The position numbers and the translations under genes are program-made. From Leptodactylus fallax (taxonomy: Eukaryota; Chordata; Amphibia; Anura; Leptodactylidae), in contig CAMRHE010000206.1 of NCBI GenBank assembly GCA_947044405.1, forward strand, positions 620,001 through 684,000: 64,000 nt of DNA, in the 5' to 3' direction. Of the stretch, positions 21,801 through 30,570 are shown piece after piece. Numbering within the stretch: the stretch's first letter is position 1; each line of letters opens with the position of its first letter. The notes under the pieces were generated by a model. That model was not told the origin of the DNA. It was given only the letters and a program-made list of their open reading frames with translations, and did not search any database.

Positions 21801-24469
21801 TGGAACCAAAGATCTCAAATTTGGACTCATCAGACCAAAGCACAGATTTCCACAGGTCTAATGTCCATTCCTTGTGTTCTTTAGCCCAAACAAGTCTCTT
21901 CTGCTTGTTGCCTGTCCTTAGCAGTGGTTTCCTAGCAGCTATTTTACCATGAAGGTCTGCTGCACACAGTCTCCTCTTAACAGTTGTTGTAGAGATGTGT
22001 CTGCTGCTAGAACTCTGTGTGGCATTGACCTGGTCTTTAATCTGAGCTGCTGTTAACCTGCGATTTCTGAAGTTGGTGACTCGGATGAACTTATCCTCCG
22101 CAGCAGAGGTAACTCTTGGTCTTCCTTTCCTGGGGCGGTCCTTATGTGAGCCAGTTTCTTTGTAGCGCTTGATGGTTTTGGCCACTGCACTTGTGGACAC
22201 TTTCAAAGTTTTCCCAATTTTTCGGACTGACTGACCTTCATTTCTTAAAGTAATGATGGCCACTTGTTTTTCTTTACTTAGCTGCTTTTTTTCTTGCCAT
22301 AATACATATTCTAACACTCCATTCAGTAGGACTATCAGCTGTGTATCCACCTGACTTCTGAACAACACAACTGATGGTCCCAACCCAATTTATAAGGCAA
22401 GAAATCCCACTTATTAAACCTGACAGGGCACACCTGTGAAGTGAAAAACATTTGAGGTGACTACCTCTTGAAGCTCATCAAGAGAATGCCAAGAGTGTGC
22501 AAAGCAGTAATCAAAGCAAAAGGTGGCTACTTTGAAGAACCTAGAATATAAGACATATTTTCAGTTGTTTCACACTTTTTTGTTAAGTATATTATTCCAC
22601 ATGTGTTACTTCATAGTTTTGATGCCTTCAGTGTGAATCTACAATTTTTATAGTCATGAAAATACAGAAAACTCTTGGAATGAGAAGGTGTGTCCAAACT
22701 TTTGGTCTGTACTGTATATATATAACTTATTTATTCTTAAATGGATGTAATAAAAGTTATGTTTTATATTCACTAACATACACCTATTATAATTCCCTAT
22801 CACTGTCCCTTGCGATTCTGTATGGTGATGTACACCTAGGTGGAAAAATCTGGAGCCAAGTGAGTCAGTGTAGCATTACTAATGCAGTCTTGGCATTACA
22901 GAACTTGAAAAGAGTTGGATACAGTCCTAGAAGACCTCAGAATGTCATATATGTCTTTTTAGGGCAACTGGGGCACTTTCAATTTGGAACTAATTTATTA
23001 AAACAAAATGACAGGGGAATATTTACAAATATTCATGCAGAAATCTGTCTCAATTTGCACCAAAAACTGGCACATTGTATATGCACTGGATTTATTATGT
23101 GTTTTGAGGCTTTTTGTGGCTCACTAGAAATATTAGCAAAGTTTCCATAAAAAGGGTATGACTTAAAGGGAATCTGTCAGGTCAATCTGGGACAATAAAC
23201 CACCCACAGGTCCTTATAGACCTGGGATTTAGTGTCCCAGATCGCCCTGTTGTAATGCAATCCGCAGGCGCATTAAAAATAAAAATCCTTTATACTTACC
23301 TAAAGAAGGGTCCGATGTACGCTGTTTGGTAAGATCGGTTCGGCTTATTTATGAGGCAAGCCTCCTGGCTCCTCCGCTGTTCTTCAGTGAAGCTTCACTA
23401 CGTAATTGCGGGGCATGCGCACTGAAACTGAGAAGTACTCCTCTGGCTTCATTGAAGAACTGCACAGGCGCGGGGAGTACAGCAGCAGGGTGATTATAAA
23501 GCTTTTTTATTTTTAATGTGGCCATGGATTGCGTTATAACAGGGTGATTTGGAACACTAAACCCCAGGTCCATATGGACATGTGGGTGGTTTAGTGTCCA
23601 AAATTGCCCTTACAGATTCCCTTTAAAGAATATGGGTTTAACCTAAAATTCTATAAATCTAAAGTAAGTCAAGAAGTGGCATGAGGAAAACAATTTTTTG
23701 CAATTGCAGATATACCCACTCTTAAAGGGGTTTACTGGTATTTTTTGTTGGCCTATTGTTAGGATTGGCCAGCAATATCTGATTGGTGGAGGGAACTCCA
23801 ACACCTTCCTCCATCCCGATCAGCTGGACTGCTAAATGGAAAATTACTGGAACTTAAAATTTATATTTAGATCTGGAACTGCTGAGTGCTGAGCTCTGAT
23901 TTGGTTAAGGTCTTAAATTACTCATGAAACCAATTTAATACAAAATTGTGGCATGCTTACAAAAGTCTTGAAAGGCTATGTCTGCCAAGATACAAAAAAG
24001 GGTGACTGTATATAAGCAGGAATAGGATAAACAGCATATCACTTACTGATAACATATCACCGTGAAATATCATATCATGAAAAGCTGCTCATCTCTGAAC
24101 ATGTCTAACCAAGAGAAAAGATAATAAAGAAGACATCTATTTGTCCAGCAGTATGAGCCAGTGTGAAGAATCTAATGTATCTTCTGCCTTCCTTTTCTAG
24201 TTTCAACATATCTAAATTTAAGACTAATGAATTAAGATTATTCATTAATTAAGATTAATACATTTCCACCATTAAATCTATTTTTTTTTTTTTTTAACAG
24301 ATTCTCTGAACTATCACTTCAAATGGAAGGAAAATGTACATGTTGCCTGGAAACAGAAACCACGGAGACAGAGATTGAATTGATCTGTCCTGGGGACGTA
24401 GAAAACATTAAAATTACCATGTTTTCTGCCAAAAAGTGTGCTTGCTCAGCTGTGCCTTGCACATCATAG
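2389..24469 (+). CDS. Gel-forming mucin, C-terminal exons (gene model, partial at 5' end)
   Basis: Eleven exons with AG/GT borders splice into one frame of about 410 residues ending in TAG at 24467-24469. The exons are 2389-2566, 4948-4979, 7648-7843, 9087-9191, 15056-15096, 15181-15309, 17237-17335, 18855-18983, 19583-19628, 20645-20753 and 24301-24469, and all intron phases are compatible. The protein has repeated VWC-type modules (CxxCxC near each start, CC and GY-type motifs near each end) and a terminal CT cystine knot with CEGWC, CTCC and CAC motifs. In gel-forming mucins and VWF this knot makes the disulfide dimer in the ER before D-domain multimerisation and secretion as mucus. Several NxS/T sites fit a secreted glycoprotein. 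The modules resemble MUC5B/MUC5AC slightly more than MUC2 (for example PGETW and GYEYE motifs), but I do not assign an orthologue. The D assemblies and PTS domain lie before the window. Confidence 0.9.
3340..3556. repeat. R2 repeat (GGCCTTAGCC end)
   Basis: Ends GGGGCCTTAGCCTAAA. The internal CCCATCCACACATTGCAG is shared with copies near 40065, 52985 and 53195; other copies start AGGCTAAGGC at 17982 and 39842. Confidence 0.65.
4655..4850. repeat. R1 repeat copy
   Basis: Contains CTAGGTTCACACCTGCGTT, GGGTCCGCTTGGGGACCC, AATCCACTTAAAAAGCGG and GAGAGAAAAAT in family order. Confidence 0.78.
4948..4979 (+). CDS. Mucin exon b: 32-nt microexon
   Basis: It is bounded by ATGTTTTAG and GTAAGT. It completes a codon begun in exon a and adds CVGPQGIIKN, the conserved lead-in to the next VWC module (CVGP, then PGETW in the following exon). 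It enters in phase 1 and leaves in phase 0. The match of its peptide to the family's CVGP motif is the main reason to accept so small an exon. Confidence 0.85.
4980..7647 (+). other. Mucin intron b-c
   Basis: Contains half of a foldback MITE at 5238-5520. Nothing else was recognised; the rest is AT-rich. Confidence 0.65.
5238..5520. repeat. Partial foldback MITE (AGAGGACCTTTCACC end)
   Basis: Left half of the family seen complete near 60817 and with both arms at 24813-25140. Shared blocks are TTTCACCACCTCCA, GATTCTGG, TTTTCTCTAGC and GTCGGGTGGGCGGTC. Confidence 0.7.
7648..7843 (+). CDS. Mucin exon c: VWC module body
   Basis: The acceptor is TTTCCAG and the donor GTATGT. It starts PGETWIDNCHNCKC and ends SDQCCPQIKC. 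With the cysteine of exon b the module has ten cysteines, the canonical VWC number. One sequon (NVS) is visible. Phase is 0 in and 1 out. Confidence 0.92.
7844..9086 (+). other. Mucin intron c-d
   Basis: Holds one TTAA-flanked element (8288-8678); otherwise nothing was recognised. Confidence 0.7.
8288..8678. mobile_element. TTAA-flanked MITE
   Basis: Begins AGGGGTTGTTC after TTAA (8284-8287) and ends GGACAATCCCT before TTAA (8679-8682). Inverted ends and a TTAA duplication suggest a piggyBac-type non-autonomous element. Confidence 0.7.
9087..9191 (+). CDS. Mucin exon d: short cysteine module
   Basis: The acceptor is CCCTCTAG and the donor GTAAGT. It reads CDPFYCKYPTEMC, then GYEAV and GECCATINC: six cysteines, the second half of a VWC-like unit as found between the full VWC modules of gel-forming mucins. 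Phase is 1 in and 1 out. Confidence 0.9.
11682..11880. repeat. R1 repeat copy
   Basis: CTAGATCCACACCTGCGCTC, then GGGTCCGCTTGGGGACCC, AAAAAGCAGTTA, CCCATAGACTATAATG and GAGAGAAAAGTTCTGC. Confidence 0.75.
12210..12590. mobile_element. Likely TTAA-type MITE
   Basis: Ends are AATAGGTTGTCCAGG on the left and GGACAACCTCTTTTAAAG on the right, an inverted pair related to the AGGGGTTGTCC elements at 8288, 61219 and 62399. The left TTAA is degraded. Confidence 0.5.
13317..13960. repeat. 30-bp minisatellite, ~21 copies
   Basis: The unit CACACAGTATTATATGCCCT-CAGTGGCCCC repeats with a strict 30-bp period. The first four units are variants with GCTCCGCAGTGG and ACACAGCATT. Since 30 is divisible by 3 and the unit lacks stops in several frames, long open frames of up to 242 codons arise on both strands; they are artefacts. 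It lies in a mucin intron, not in the PTS-coding region. Confidence 0.97.
13961..14536. mobile_element. Right part of hAT-like element carrying the minisatellite
   Basis: Shares with 58985-59412 the sequence around AGTATAAT..., a purine-rich CCAGGAGA/CCAGGGGA block, ACTCACCTT/ACTTACCTT and GATGACGTCATT-type blocks. It ends CGTTACGCCACTG at 14536, the inverse of the CAGTGTCGTAAC start at 58781. Its left terminus was not found. Confidence 0.6.
14568..14612. repeat. Short palindrome
   Basis: GATCAGGATGGTCAGG pairs with CCTGACCGTCCTGATC (one mismatch) across a 13-base loop. Confidence 0.8.
15056..15096 (+). CDS. Mucin exon e: start of next VWC module
   Basis: The acceptor is CATGACAG and the donor GTAAGA. 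It encodes PMNVCRVYGAVYQ, the CxxxGxxYxxG entry of a VWC domain that continues in the next exon after an intron of only 84 bp. Phase is 1 in and 0 out. Confidence 0.88.
15181..15309 (+). CDS. Mucin exon f: VWC module core
   Basis: The acceptor is TTGGTTACAG and the donor GTGAGT. The 43 codons contain SSCKTCTC (the CxxCxC signature), then CEPILC and HCPE. Phase is 0 in and 0 out. The peptide continues directly into GYEYE of the next exon. Confidence 0.92.
15779..15851. repeat. (TTAA)n and (TA)n microsatellite
   Basis: Several AATT/TTAA steps are followed by about 25 TA dinucleotides. Confidence 0.97.
16025..16090 (+). ncRNA. Hammerhead-ribozyme-like motif (near-complete core)
   Basis: The core CTGACGA at 16032-16038 matches CUGANGA. 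Stem II is GGGGT (16040-16044) with ACCCC (16066-16070), and GTTC/GAAC form an inner hairpin. GAAA is at 16071-16074, then ACGCG. Stem I can form three pairs (T31-A81, A30-T82, G29-C83). The base expected to be U before the cleavage nucleotide is G (16079), so activity is doubtful. Probably a relic of a Penelope-like terminal repeat. Confidence 0.5.
16579..16880. mobile_element. TTAA-flanked MITE
   Basis: Starts AGGAGCTGTCCAGGATTTAG after TTAA (16575-16578) and ends TAAATCCTGGACAACGTCT before TTAA (16881-16884). Confidence 0.75.
17237..17335 (+). CDS. Mucin exon g: VWC end plus next module start
   Basis: The acceptor is TACTGTAG. It starts GYEYEASKSECCGAC, closing the ten-cysteine VWC module of exons e-g, and continues VQVSCILTAPDGSSHLLK. 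The donor GTGCTA is non-optimal but is the one that joins in frame to PGESQ in exon h, matching the family. Phase is 0 in and 0 out. Confidence 0.88.
17982..18205. repeat. R2 repeat, foldback form
   Basis: Starts AGGCTAAGGCCTCACGTTGC. The left arm (AGATTTTGCTGTGGTTTTTTGAGCC) pairs imperfectly with the right arm (GGCTCATAAAAAACGCAGCAAAATCT). Confidence 0.75.
18453..18620. repeat. Foldback with ~65-bp arms
   Basis: The left arm, running through TTGATCCAAATGACAAGTAG and CATGGACAATCTA to GAGCGTCCT, is mirrored at 18553-18616 (AGGACGCTC, TAGATTGTCCATG, CTACTTGTCATTTGGATCAA). The loop is about 30 bases. Confidence 0.85.
18855..18983 (+). CDS. Mucin exon h: module before cystine knot
   Basis: The acceptor is AACTTCAG and the donor GTGAGT. 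The 43 codons start PGESQFLSGDNCTKYTC and end with VCPTTDAEECTS. One sequon (NCT) is present. Phase is 0 in and 0 out. Confidence 0.9.
18984..19582 (+). other. Mucin intron h-i
   Basis: Nothing specific was recognised; AT-rich intron. Confidence 0.6.
19583..19628 (+). CDS. Mucin exon i: CCNIC close of module
   Basis: The acceptor is GTTTTACAG and the donor GTAATA. It encodes GVFEKSPNGCCNICK, the CCxxC terminator of the last VWC-like unit. Phase is 0 in and 1 out. Confidence 0.9.
19629..20644 (+). other. Mucin intron i-j
   Basis: Contains a dispersed repeat (19680-19950). The remainder has no recognised feature. Confidence 0.6.
19680..19950. repeat. Dispersed frog-type repeat (CTGTAGGGTTATAGGTTG family)
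   Basis: The end reads CTCTGGATTAACACTGTAGG, GGTTATAGGTTGGA, CATCCAACCTCATCTACTATG and TAACTATG. A second shorter copy lies at 27905-28040. Probably the 3' end of a retroelement, but its class is not established here. Confidence 0.65.
20645..20753 (+). CDS. Mucin exon j: cystine knot, first half
   Basis: The acceptor is TATTTCAG and the donor GTAAGT. It carries TCRVQTN, QNGC and SYCEGWC; the CEGxC loop is the hallmark of the mucin/VWF C-terminal cystine knot. Phase is 1 in and 2 out. Confidence 0.92.
21076..22714 (-). mobile_element. Tc1/mariner element with ~260-bp inverted repeats
   Basis: It begins CAGTACAGACCAAAAG and ends with its complement, between TA dinucleotides (21074-21075 and 22715-22716), giving 1639 bp. 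The inverted repeats extend about 260 bp (21076-21336 and 22455-22714), far longer than the minimal Tc1 ends, and include the C-terminal transposase coding segment on both sides. It inserted in a mucin intron next to a repeat beginning AAAGGGAGTCTGTCAG. Confidence 0.95.
21239..22383 (-). pseudogene. Tc1 transposase, inactivated
   Basis: On the minus strand an N-terminal paired-like HTH region (KIGKTLKVSTSAVAK, then a GRPR-type box) is followed by the first catalytic Asp (SDESKFEIFG), the second Asp (FQQDNDPKHTS) and the Glu (SPDLNPIEMVWGEL), a DDE triad of the Tc1 type with NPIE spacing. It is broken by TGA codons just after RVFV (about 21780) and in the HGGGG-V region, an in-frame TAG, and a frameshift caused by a tandem 8-base duplication GCTGTGGT at 21620-21635. 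The TGA stops fit CGA or TGG decay. Normal length would be about 340-380 residues. Confidence 0.9.
23167..23622. mobile_element. TTAA-flanked MITE (AGGGAATCTGTCAG ends)
   Basis: It starts AGGGAATCTGTCAGG after TTAA (23163-23166) and ends ACAGATTCCCT before TTAA (23623-23626). Subterminal blocks are also inverted (GACCTGGGATTTAGTGTCC against GGACACTAAACC-type). Confidence 0.8.
24301..24469 (+). CDS. Mucin exon k: cystine knot, last half and stop
   Basis: A long T-tract ends in AACAG before 24301. It joins in phase 2 and encodes GKCTCCLE (CxCC), a central C in LICPGD, then KKCACSAVPC and TS before TAG. These are the remaining knot cysteines. The terminal CxCxxxxC pattern is complete, so the C-terminus looks intact. 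Confidence 0.93.
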
Positions 24470-24750
24470 GATTTGCCTCCATTCCATACAACTTTAGGCA
24501 AACTTCAGGCCCGCAAGATATATGACATACAAAGATCCATGACCTTCCTAAAGAACAATCTATATTTCTATAATATGGAAGTTATCAGATTATATTATTA
24601 TATTATTATTATGCAGGTGTATTTTAGATAAAAAAGATCAAGTAAAATGGTTTCTGCGCTACTTGCTTGTTTAATAATGCATATCTTTAAAATGTTTCCT
24701 CTTGCAAGGTATATGTGAGCAAACTTGATATATGCTATTCAAAAAATCTT

Positions 24751-24756
24751 ATTAAA
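24751..24756 (+). promoter_or_regulatory. Poly(A) signal candidate ATTAAA (mucin)
   Basis: The first accepted polyadenylation hexamer after the mucin stop codon, 282 bases downstream. Preferred over the AATAAA at 25249 because a MITE lies between them. Confidence 0.5.
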
Positions 24757-24812
24757 GACATAGGACATATAGTGGGATGCCATCTGAATTATTTAATGAA
24801 GTTAAACATCAA

Positions 24813-25140
24813 ACATCCTTCAATAGGTGCTGCTCCGCTGATTCTGGAAGAGTTGGAATTTTTTTCTCTAGCTCCCACTGTTTCCAAGCAATAATTTCAG
24901 TTAATTTTAGCGCAAGCATGCTCTCTACTGTCAGGTGGGCGGTCCTGGGCTCTAGCAGAATGACAGGGACTGCCCACCTGATAGCAGGGAGCATAACTGT
25001 GTTGAAACTAGCAAAAATGATTTCTCGGGAAAGGTGGGAGCTAGAGCAAAAATTCCAACTGTACCAGAATTGGTGGAACAGCACCTATTGAAGGATGCAA
25101 ATAGTTAGAGTTGGAGGAGGTGGTAAAAGGTCCTCTTTAA
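24813..25140. repeat. Foldback MITE downstream of the mucin stop
   Basis: The left arm (GCTGCTCCGCTGATTCTGG, AGTTGGAATTTTT, TCTAGCTCCCAC) is mirrored by the right arm (GTGGGAGCTAGAG, AAATTCCAACT, CCAGAATTGGTGGAACAGC). It ends GGTCCTCTTTAA. Both strands stay open for about 90-100 codons because of the symmetry; neither is a gene. Confidence 0.85.
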
Positions 25141-25248
25141 GCAAGCAATCTAGCTCACCTGATAGGGATGGAAGTGTTGGTACTCTATGATCAAGAGCAA
25201 GTAAGGTTGAAAAGTAGATTTTAGTTCTTGTGGATTTTATGGACTTGA

Positions 25249-25254
25249 AATAAA
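25249..25254 (+). promoter_or_regulatory. Alternative poly(A) signal AATAAA
   Basis: A canonical hexamer 780 bases after the mucin stop, beyond the MITE insertion; it could serve as a distal site. Confidence 0.35.
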
Positions 25255-26562
25255 GTAACTGATTTTTATGGATGCTGGACTCTCCTTTCTATTATTTGTT
25301 GTTGTTCCACTGCATCAAACATCACATGTGTAATATTTATTTAAGATATATCCACTTTAAAATATTCATAACGTTCCAAGTATGTTTTTAAACAATGCAA
25401 GTAAGCCCTTCCTGAAATATTACATGTGAATACTTCTGAATCTGAGCCCTCTCCATACATGGCAAGTGCTGGTGGTGTTATACATTATTGGTGACAGCAC
25501 TGGTCACATCTTTTAACCTATTGGATGCCATGGTCAAGTGAGTCTACAGTATCTAAGCCACCATGGTTCAATAGGGCTGCCATGTTGGACGGATCACCAC
25601 CCCTAGAACATCATAGATCGGTTGTGATCCATTATTGTGTTATCAAAGTCTTCCAAGCCTGTCATAACATAGCTTGCCTTATATCCTTTCAAAGATAATA
25701 CAATCACTACAGAAGTATTGCATTATATAGTATGGGCAATCAGACCCATTAAGAAGACTAAAAATACAAGTAAAAAAGTTTCAAAAAAAAAAAAAAAAAA
25801 AAATGTAAACTTCAAGTCAATCTCCTTTCCCTAGATCACATGCAGTATAAAAGTAAATAAACAAAAAATGGACATGTTAGATATTACCACATTTGAAATG
25901 TCCAAACTATCAAATTAAAAGGGTATTCCGGATGGTGAATGCAATAATGGGATAAAAATCAAAATGTGAAAATCACAATATTTCAGTTACTCCCCTTCAC
26001 CCACAAAAAATTGAAAAGGTGATCAAAAAGTCATATGTACCCTATAATGGTACCCATAAAAACGCCAACTTTTCCCGAAAAAAAGAGCCCTTACACAGCT
26101 CTTTAGATGGAAATATTAAAAAGTTATGGGGGTCAGTATATGATGATGGAAAGAAATTGGACTCCTGCTGATTTAATATTTTTGATTATCCCCTTAAATC
26201 ACATTTTTACTCATTTAATATCACTACTTGTACTAATTGCTATTGATATTTCTAGTGGGGTATATTTGTGTGTCTGACTACTGACATAAGTGGTGGTCAT
26301 GAACTGATTGAGCCTCATTTGTGTAACCGCCAGGCGCTGTGCCTTTTGCCGAATAAAAACCATAAAGAGTTGGGTACCATCAGCTTACCAGCCTAAATGG
26401 TTTGTCCCATTAATGGTGCATTGACATACACACAGCTGCATCAACATGATTGGGCCCACACTTTCTCTAAAACATCCCCATCCACCTCTTTCCTTCACTT
26501 AGCCATGCCACCTCACTCTCCTATTTTTAACACTGTGAATTGGTTACAGGTAAGTCTATTGC
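25255..26562. other. Intergenic, no gene seen
   Basis: AT-rich sequence with a poly(A) run at 25785-25803. No host coding exon or known element was recognised. Confidence 0.6.
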
Positions 26563-26605
26563 ATCAGAAGAAGGAGCAGGTCCTGCTTTGAAACAAGTTT
26601 CCTAA
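26555..26605 (+). ncRNA. Hammerhead-like motif, one core mismatch
   Basis: CAGAAGA (26565-26571) stands where CUGANGA is expected (U4 to A). Stem II GAGCAG/CTGCTT is strong, GAAA lies at 26590-26593, a short stem III is AC/GT around AA, then T-T at the cleavage position. Stem I pairing is poor. Probably a decayed Penelope-like terminus. Confidence 0.35.
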
Positions 26606-28036
26606 AGAAGTTTATATTAAAAAAAATCTGGTTCTCCAGCCATTTTTATTCACAGGAAGCAGCACCTATGTTGGATTATGTTACTCTTCAACATTCACTG
26701 GATTATTACCTTTATCATTCCACTGGAATATCTGAACCAATTCACTGCAGCAGCTTTTCATCAACCACGAACAAACTGTGATGCTATTCACAGGAAATGT
26801 CAATATCAAGTTCACACCTGCCAACAGATATTTTGTGCTAGTTTACCTTTTTTCACAGTAATGCCCCATGTAATGCCGTCCACTTCACTTAAAGGATTTT
26901 TCCACAATTTCTCATCACTCTGCACTTATGGCCAGACCAGAGAATGGCTACATCATTAGAAGGTGGGTTAGTGGCCGGAAAGCTGAAGCAGATAGGATGA
27001 GCTATGTCCTATGGAAATCAGCTGAGTATGTGCCTTTCAGGGAATGGTTACATGAAAGGAGAAAGGAAGTGGAAGGAAAGCAAGATGGGAAGAGGGGGGT
27101 TTTGGGGCTTCTGAGCCAGCATAAACAAACCTGGGAAGTCTAGTAAGAAGCTCCTGAAGTGCTGTTGCCAGAAATGAGGGAGATAAATACTCCCAGCATG
27201 TGGCATGGGCCCTGGGAGATTTGTAGGAGCAGCAATTGTTAATAAAAAAAAAAATGGGGGAGGGGCTAGAGGGACATAAGTAAGTAGGGGACCCTTTTTT
27301 TTAGAATAGGTCTTAAGCCCAGAAAATCCCTTTAAGGTACTGGTTATGAGATCGACTCATTAGAATCAGGCTTTATACATATCTGCATCATGGTTTATAT
27401 TGTAAATGAAAACCATAGGGATTGTTTTACTATGGGATCCATTGCATTCCGGCATAGTGTTCATTGTTATGATGAGAAAAATAGCGTTACATACAGCTCT
27501 AATCTTGCTATCCAAAATTACAGCCTCCAATGACTGATAACAAGGGACAGTATATTCTATTTAGTTATGCATGATGTTCTAATAAGACAGACATTATGGC
27601 AAGTCCCTTACATAATACCCTTACATGTTAGATGACTACTTCTAAAGTAAGCAAATACTGCCATCCAGTGAACAAATACTGGAAGATGCCAAGACAACTT
27701 AATAAAGAATAGCAATTCAGACATAGTCGTACATTTTATTGATATACTTTGCAGAAATTCAGTTTAAAGGGTTATTCTTTTATTATAACACCTCTAGGAT
27801 ATGCTGTCACTTTGTGTATGGGAAGTGTTTGAATTCTGGGACCCCGACCAATACTGATAATGTGGCACCCTTCATTCACCCACCAATGTTAAAAATGTTT
27901 TTGTCCCTAAAATGGGGCAATTGGCATCAGCCTCTGTTTTTTTTTTTTTTGCCTTTTTCTGGATCAACACTGTAGGGTTATAGGTTGGATTTAATGCACA
28001 TATGTCTTCATCCAACTCATCTATTATGTTACTATG
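26606..28036. other. Intergenic, no gene seen
   Basis: Contains a dispersed repeat end (27905-28040, CTGTAGGGTTATAGGTTGGA then CTATTATG). No coding signal was recognised. Confidence 0.6.
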
Positions 28037-28165
28037 TTACCCATTAAAGGGAGTCTGTCATAAGATCCCAACATATCAACCAGTCCTGCTGACAGATTAA
28101 TTTAGGTTAGGGTCACCGGAATCAAACATTGTTTTTCCCTTGTGATTTGGTGCCTAGATACCTCC

Positions 28166-28198
<33 letters not shown>

Positions 28199-30570
28199 AA
28201 CAACTTTTTTTTGTTTATATTCAGCAAGGTACACACTCAAGTTAAACCGCACAAGATATCAGGATACATGATGTTAAATATTGGCTATATAAATAATAAA
28301 TAATGTAAAGTCCCCTTACATTTGCCAATGTAACAGGTGCCTCAGCTTAACCTAATACAAAATTATAAGAATTGTGTCACCATAACAGAGAAGTCCATGG
28401 CGTGATTGCTTCGACAGGACAGGGGTGTCTTGACCTTCACAAATTTCACCCACTTCTCCTCCAAAGCATGGTGTCATTTAATCTCCATGTGCTAAACATC
28501 ATGTTGGGTCTATGTTTTGTTTCATTATCCCCAACATACTCTTCAGGTTCTCAGTATGGTACCAGGAAGTGTGTGGGAATTTACCCATTATTTCTGATAT
28601 TTCTTGCACTATAAAAGAAATAGTTTTATCACATCACAGCTGGGTTATCAAGAATTGCTCTCCAGCCTTCTCCTAACAGGGATGACTCAGTTAATACTGT
28701 AGATGGCCTCATATCTGTCTCTCCCCATCTCCTCTTCCCCCTCCGCTCTTCATAGAGCTCATTGTAAACTAACACTACTTGTGTATGGAGTATGGACTGA
28801 AATTACTCATCAGGGAAATTTAAAGGGAATGTACAACCTCCTAAAATGATACCATGTCAAAAGAAGTATTCAACTTACTGATTCCCCACTGCTCCAATTC
28901 TTCCCAGGTTCCCTACTGATCTCTGTTCTTCCTGCTCTATTGATGGCAGGCTGACACAGACATATGATTTTCGCAGCCAAACATTGACCACAGCTGTGAC
29001 CTCAGTTGTGGACACATCTTCACTGGAGGAGGAATAGTTACTGGCACTTGGGGAGTGTTGGAACAAAAGCCACAAGGGACAGGTATGGTAAGTTAAGGAG
29101 CTAGTCTGGGAACTGATTTATTTAGGAGATATGATCTGGGATGTGAAATGATTTAGGGGTTTTTCTTACACAGACTGCTCCCTCTCAAAAACTCTTCCCA
29201 TGACCCCTCTCCCTCACACTCTACTCATCATGGTCTCTTTGTCTCAAAAATACTTCACACTATGCACCCCTCTTTCTCACAATCTGCTCCCAAAGGCCCC
29301 CCTGTCCTTTACAGACTGCTCTCCATTGCGTCCTCTCTCTCGCAGACTGCTCCTCATGGCGCCATTTTTATCATAGACTGTTTCAATGCCTCTTCTTTCT
29401 CATAAATTTGTCTTCATAATCCCTTCCTTTCTTACAAACCACCCCCTCCTACCCTCACAGACTGCTCCCTGTGTCTTGCTAGCTCACATAAATTGCTCCA
29501 CATGGCCCCCTCTCTTTCTCTCTTACAGACTGCTCCTCTTTTTCCCTCACAAACTGGTCCTCACGCTCCCCCCTATCTCACAGATTGCTCTCATCTAGTT
29601 CTCATATCCATCATTACCCTCCTCCACAAAAGTATCTTACAGCAGCATCTTCTTCCCCTTTGCTACTTTTCTCTTGGACTAATCTCTCTCCCCTTAGTCC
29701 AGTCATGTCACCTACCAAGTGCAATTCCATTCTAGGCAGACTCTTTACATTCATCTCTTCCTGGGTGCAATACCTCTGTTGCTGTAAAAACACATCCAAG
29801 GTGGAGAGCTCTTCTTTTCAGAGCACCCTGCCAACCACACCGTAACAACCAAAAAAGTGCCAGGGCAGATTTGTGGCTCCACAGCACCCCTGTCTACACT
29901 TGCTTGCTGAACAAAAGAGGTTCTAAGTCCTTCCATGTATTCAACCTCTTTAGCGACTGTTTTCTTCTGAAGGAGCATGATAAAGATTTTTCTTGAAAGA
30001 ATTTTGTTGATGACAATTGTCAATTGTTTTCATAGTAAATAGCCATTAAAATATTTTATAAATCTTATGGCATATTCCCCTGCTCTACATTTATTCAAGC
30101 AAATGTATTCATGTGCCAACGTATTGAAGAGCAGGACAATGGCTTTCTATATCACAGTCAGAGCAGCTACAGCTAGGCTAGTAGGGACATAGCCAGTGTG
30201 CACTATGATACCAAATGTACACATTTCACAGGTCCAGGAAGGATGAGCCACTGATCAGGATTGGGGGAACTATGTAGAGCAGGATGAGTCTGGGTATAAA
30301 TTTATTCTGATTTCACAAAAAATGTGTTTCTATTGATCTGCATTGATCCAACAAATGTAAAGAATTAAATATATTTTTCAAGGCGTACAATAGAAACGGC
30401 TTGAAAATATATTGGGACCTACAAATAGGACAACATAAAAAACAAACTTTCTACATACTATGTTTGAAATGTAGAAAGTTTTTATGCTGGTCTTATACTC
30501 TGATGTATCTTTATCAACTCCTCTTCTCACACAGAATATTAAGTGAGTTTCTTTCATCTATTTGCTGATA
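28037..30570. other. Intergenic with simple repeats
   Basis: Holds an AAAGGGAGTCTGTCA repeat start (28048), a 29-base A run (28168-28196) and a C/T-rich degenerate tandem array (29165-29600). No gene was seen. Confidence 0.6.
29165..29600. repeat. Degenerate CT-rich tandem array
   Basis: Variants of CTCACAGACTGCTCC followed by ATGGCCCCCTCTC recur about every 40-50 bases. Open frames in it are low-complexity artefacts. Confidence 0.75.

Larger units (their letters stand above)
20754..24300 (+). other. Mucin intron j-k
   Basis: Contains a repeat start AAAGGGAGTCTGTCAGCAG at 20938, a complete Tc1 element (21076-22714) and a TTAA-flanked MITE (23167-23622). It ends in a polypyrimidine tract at the exon k acceptor. 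Confidence 0.7.

Noticed and set aside
22656..23150. 164-codon open frame on +
   Set aside because: It starts inside the Tc1 inverted repeat and has no domain, no splice support and T-rich codon content.
24777..25091. Overlapping open frames of 104 (+) and 91 (-) codons after the mucin stop
   Set aside because: Both come from the two arms of a foldback MITE that also occurs at 5238 and 60817.
29386..29845. Overlapping open frames in a CT-rich region
   Set aside because: Low-complexity degenerate tandem array.
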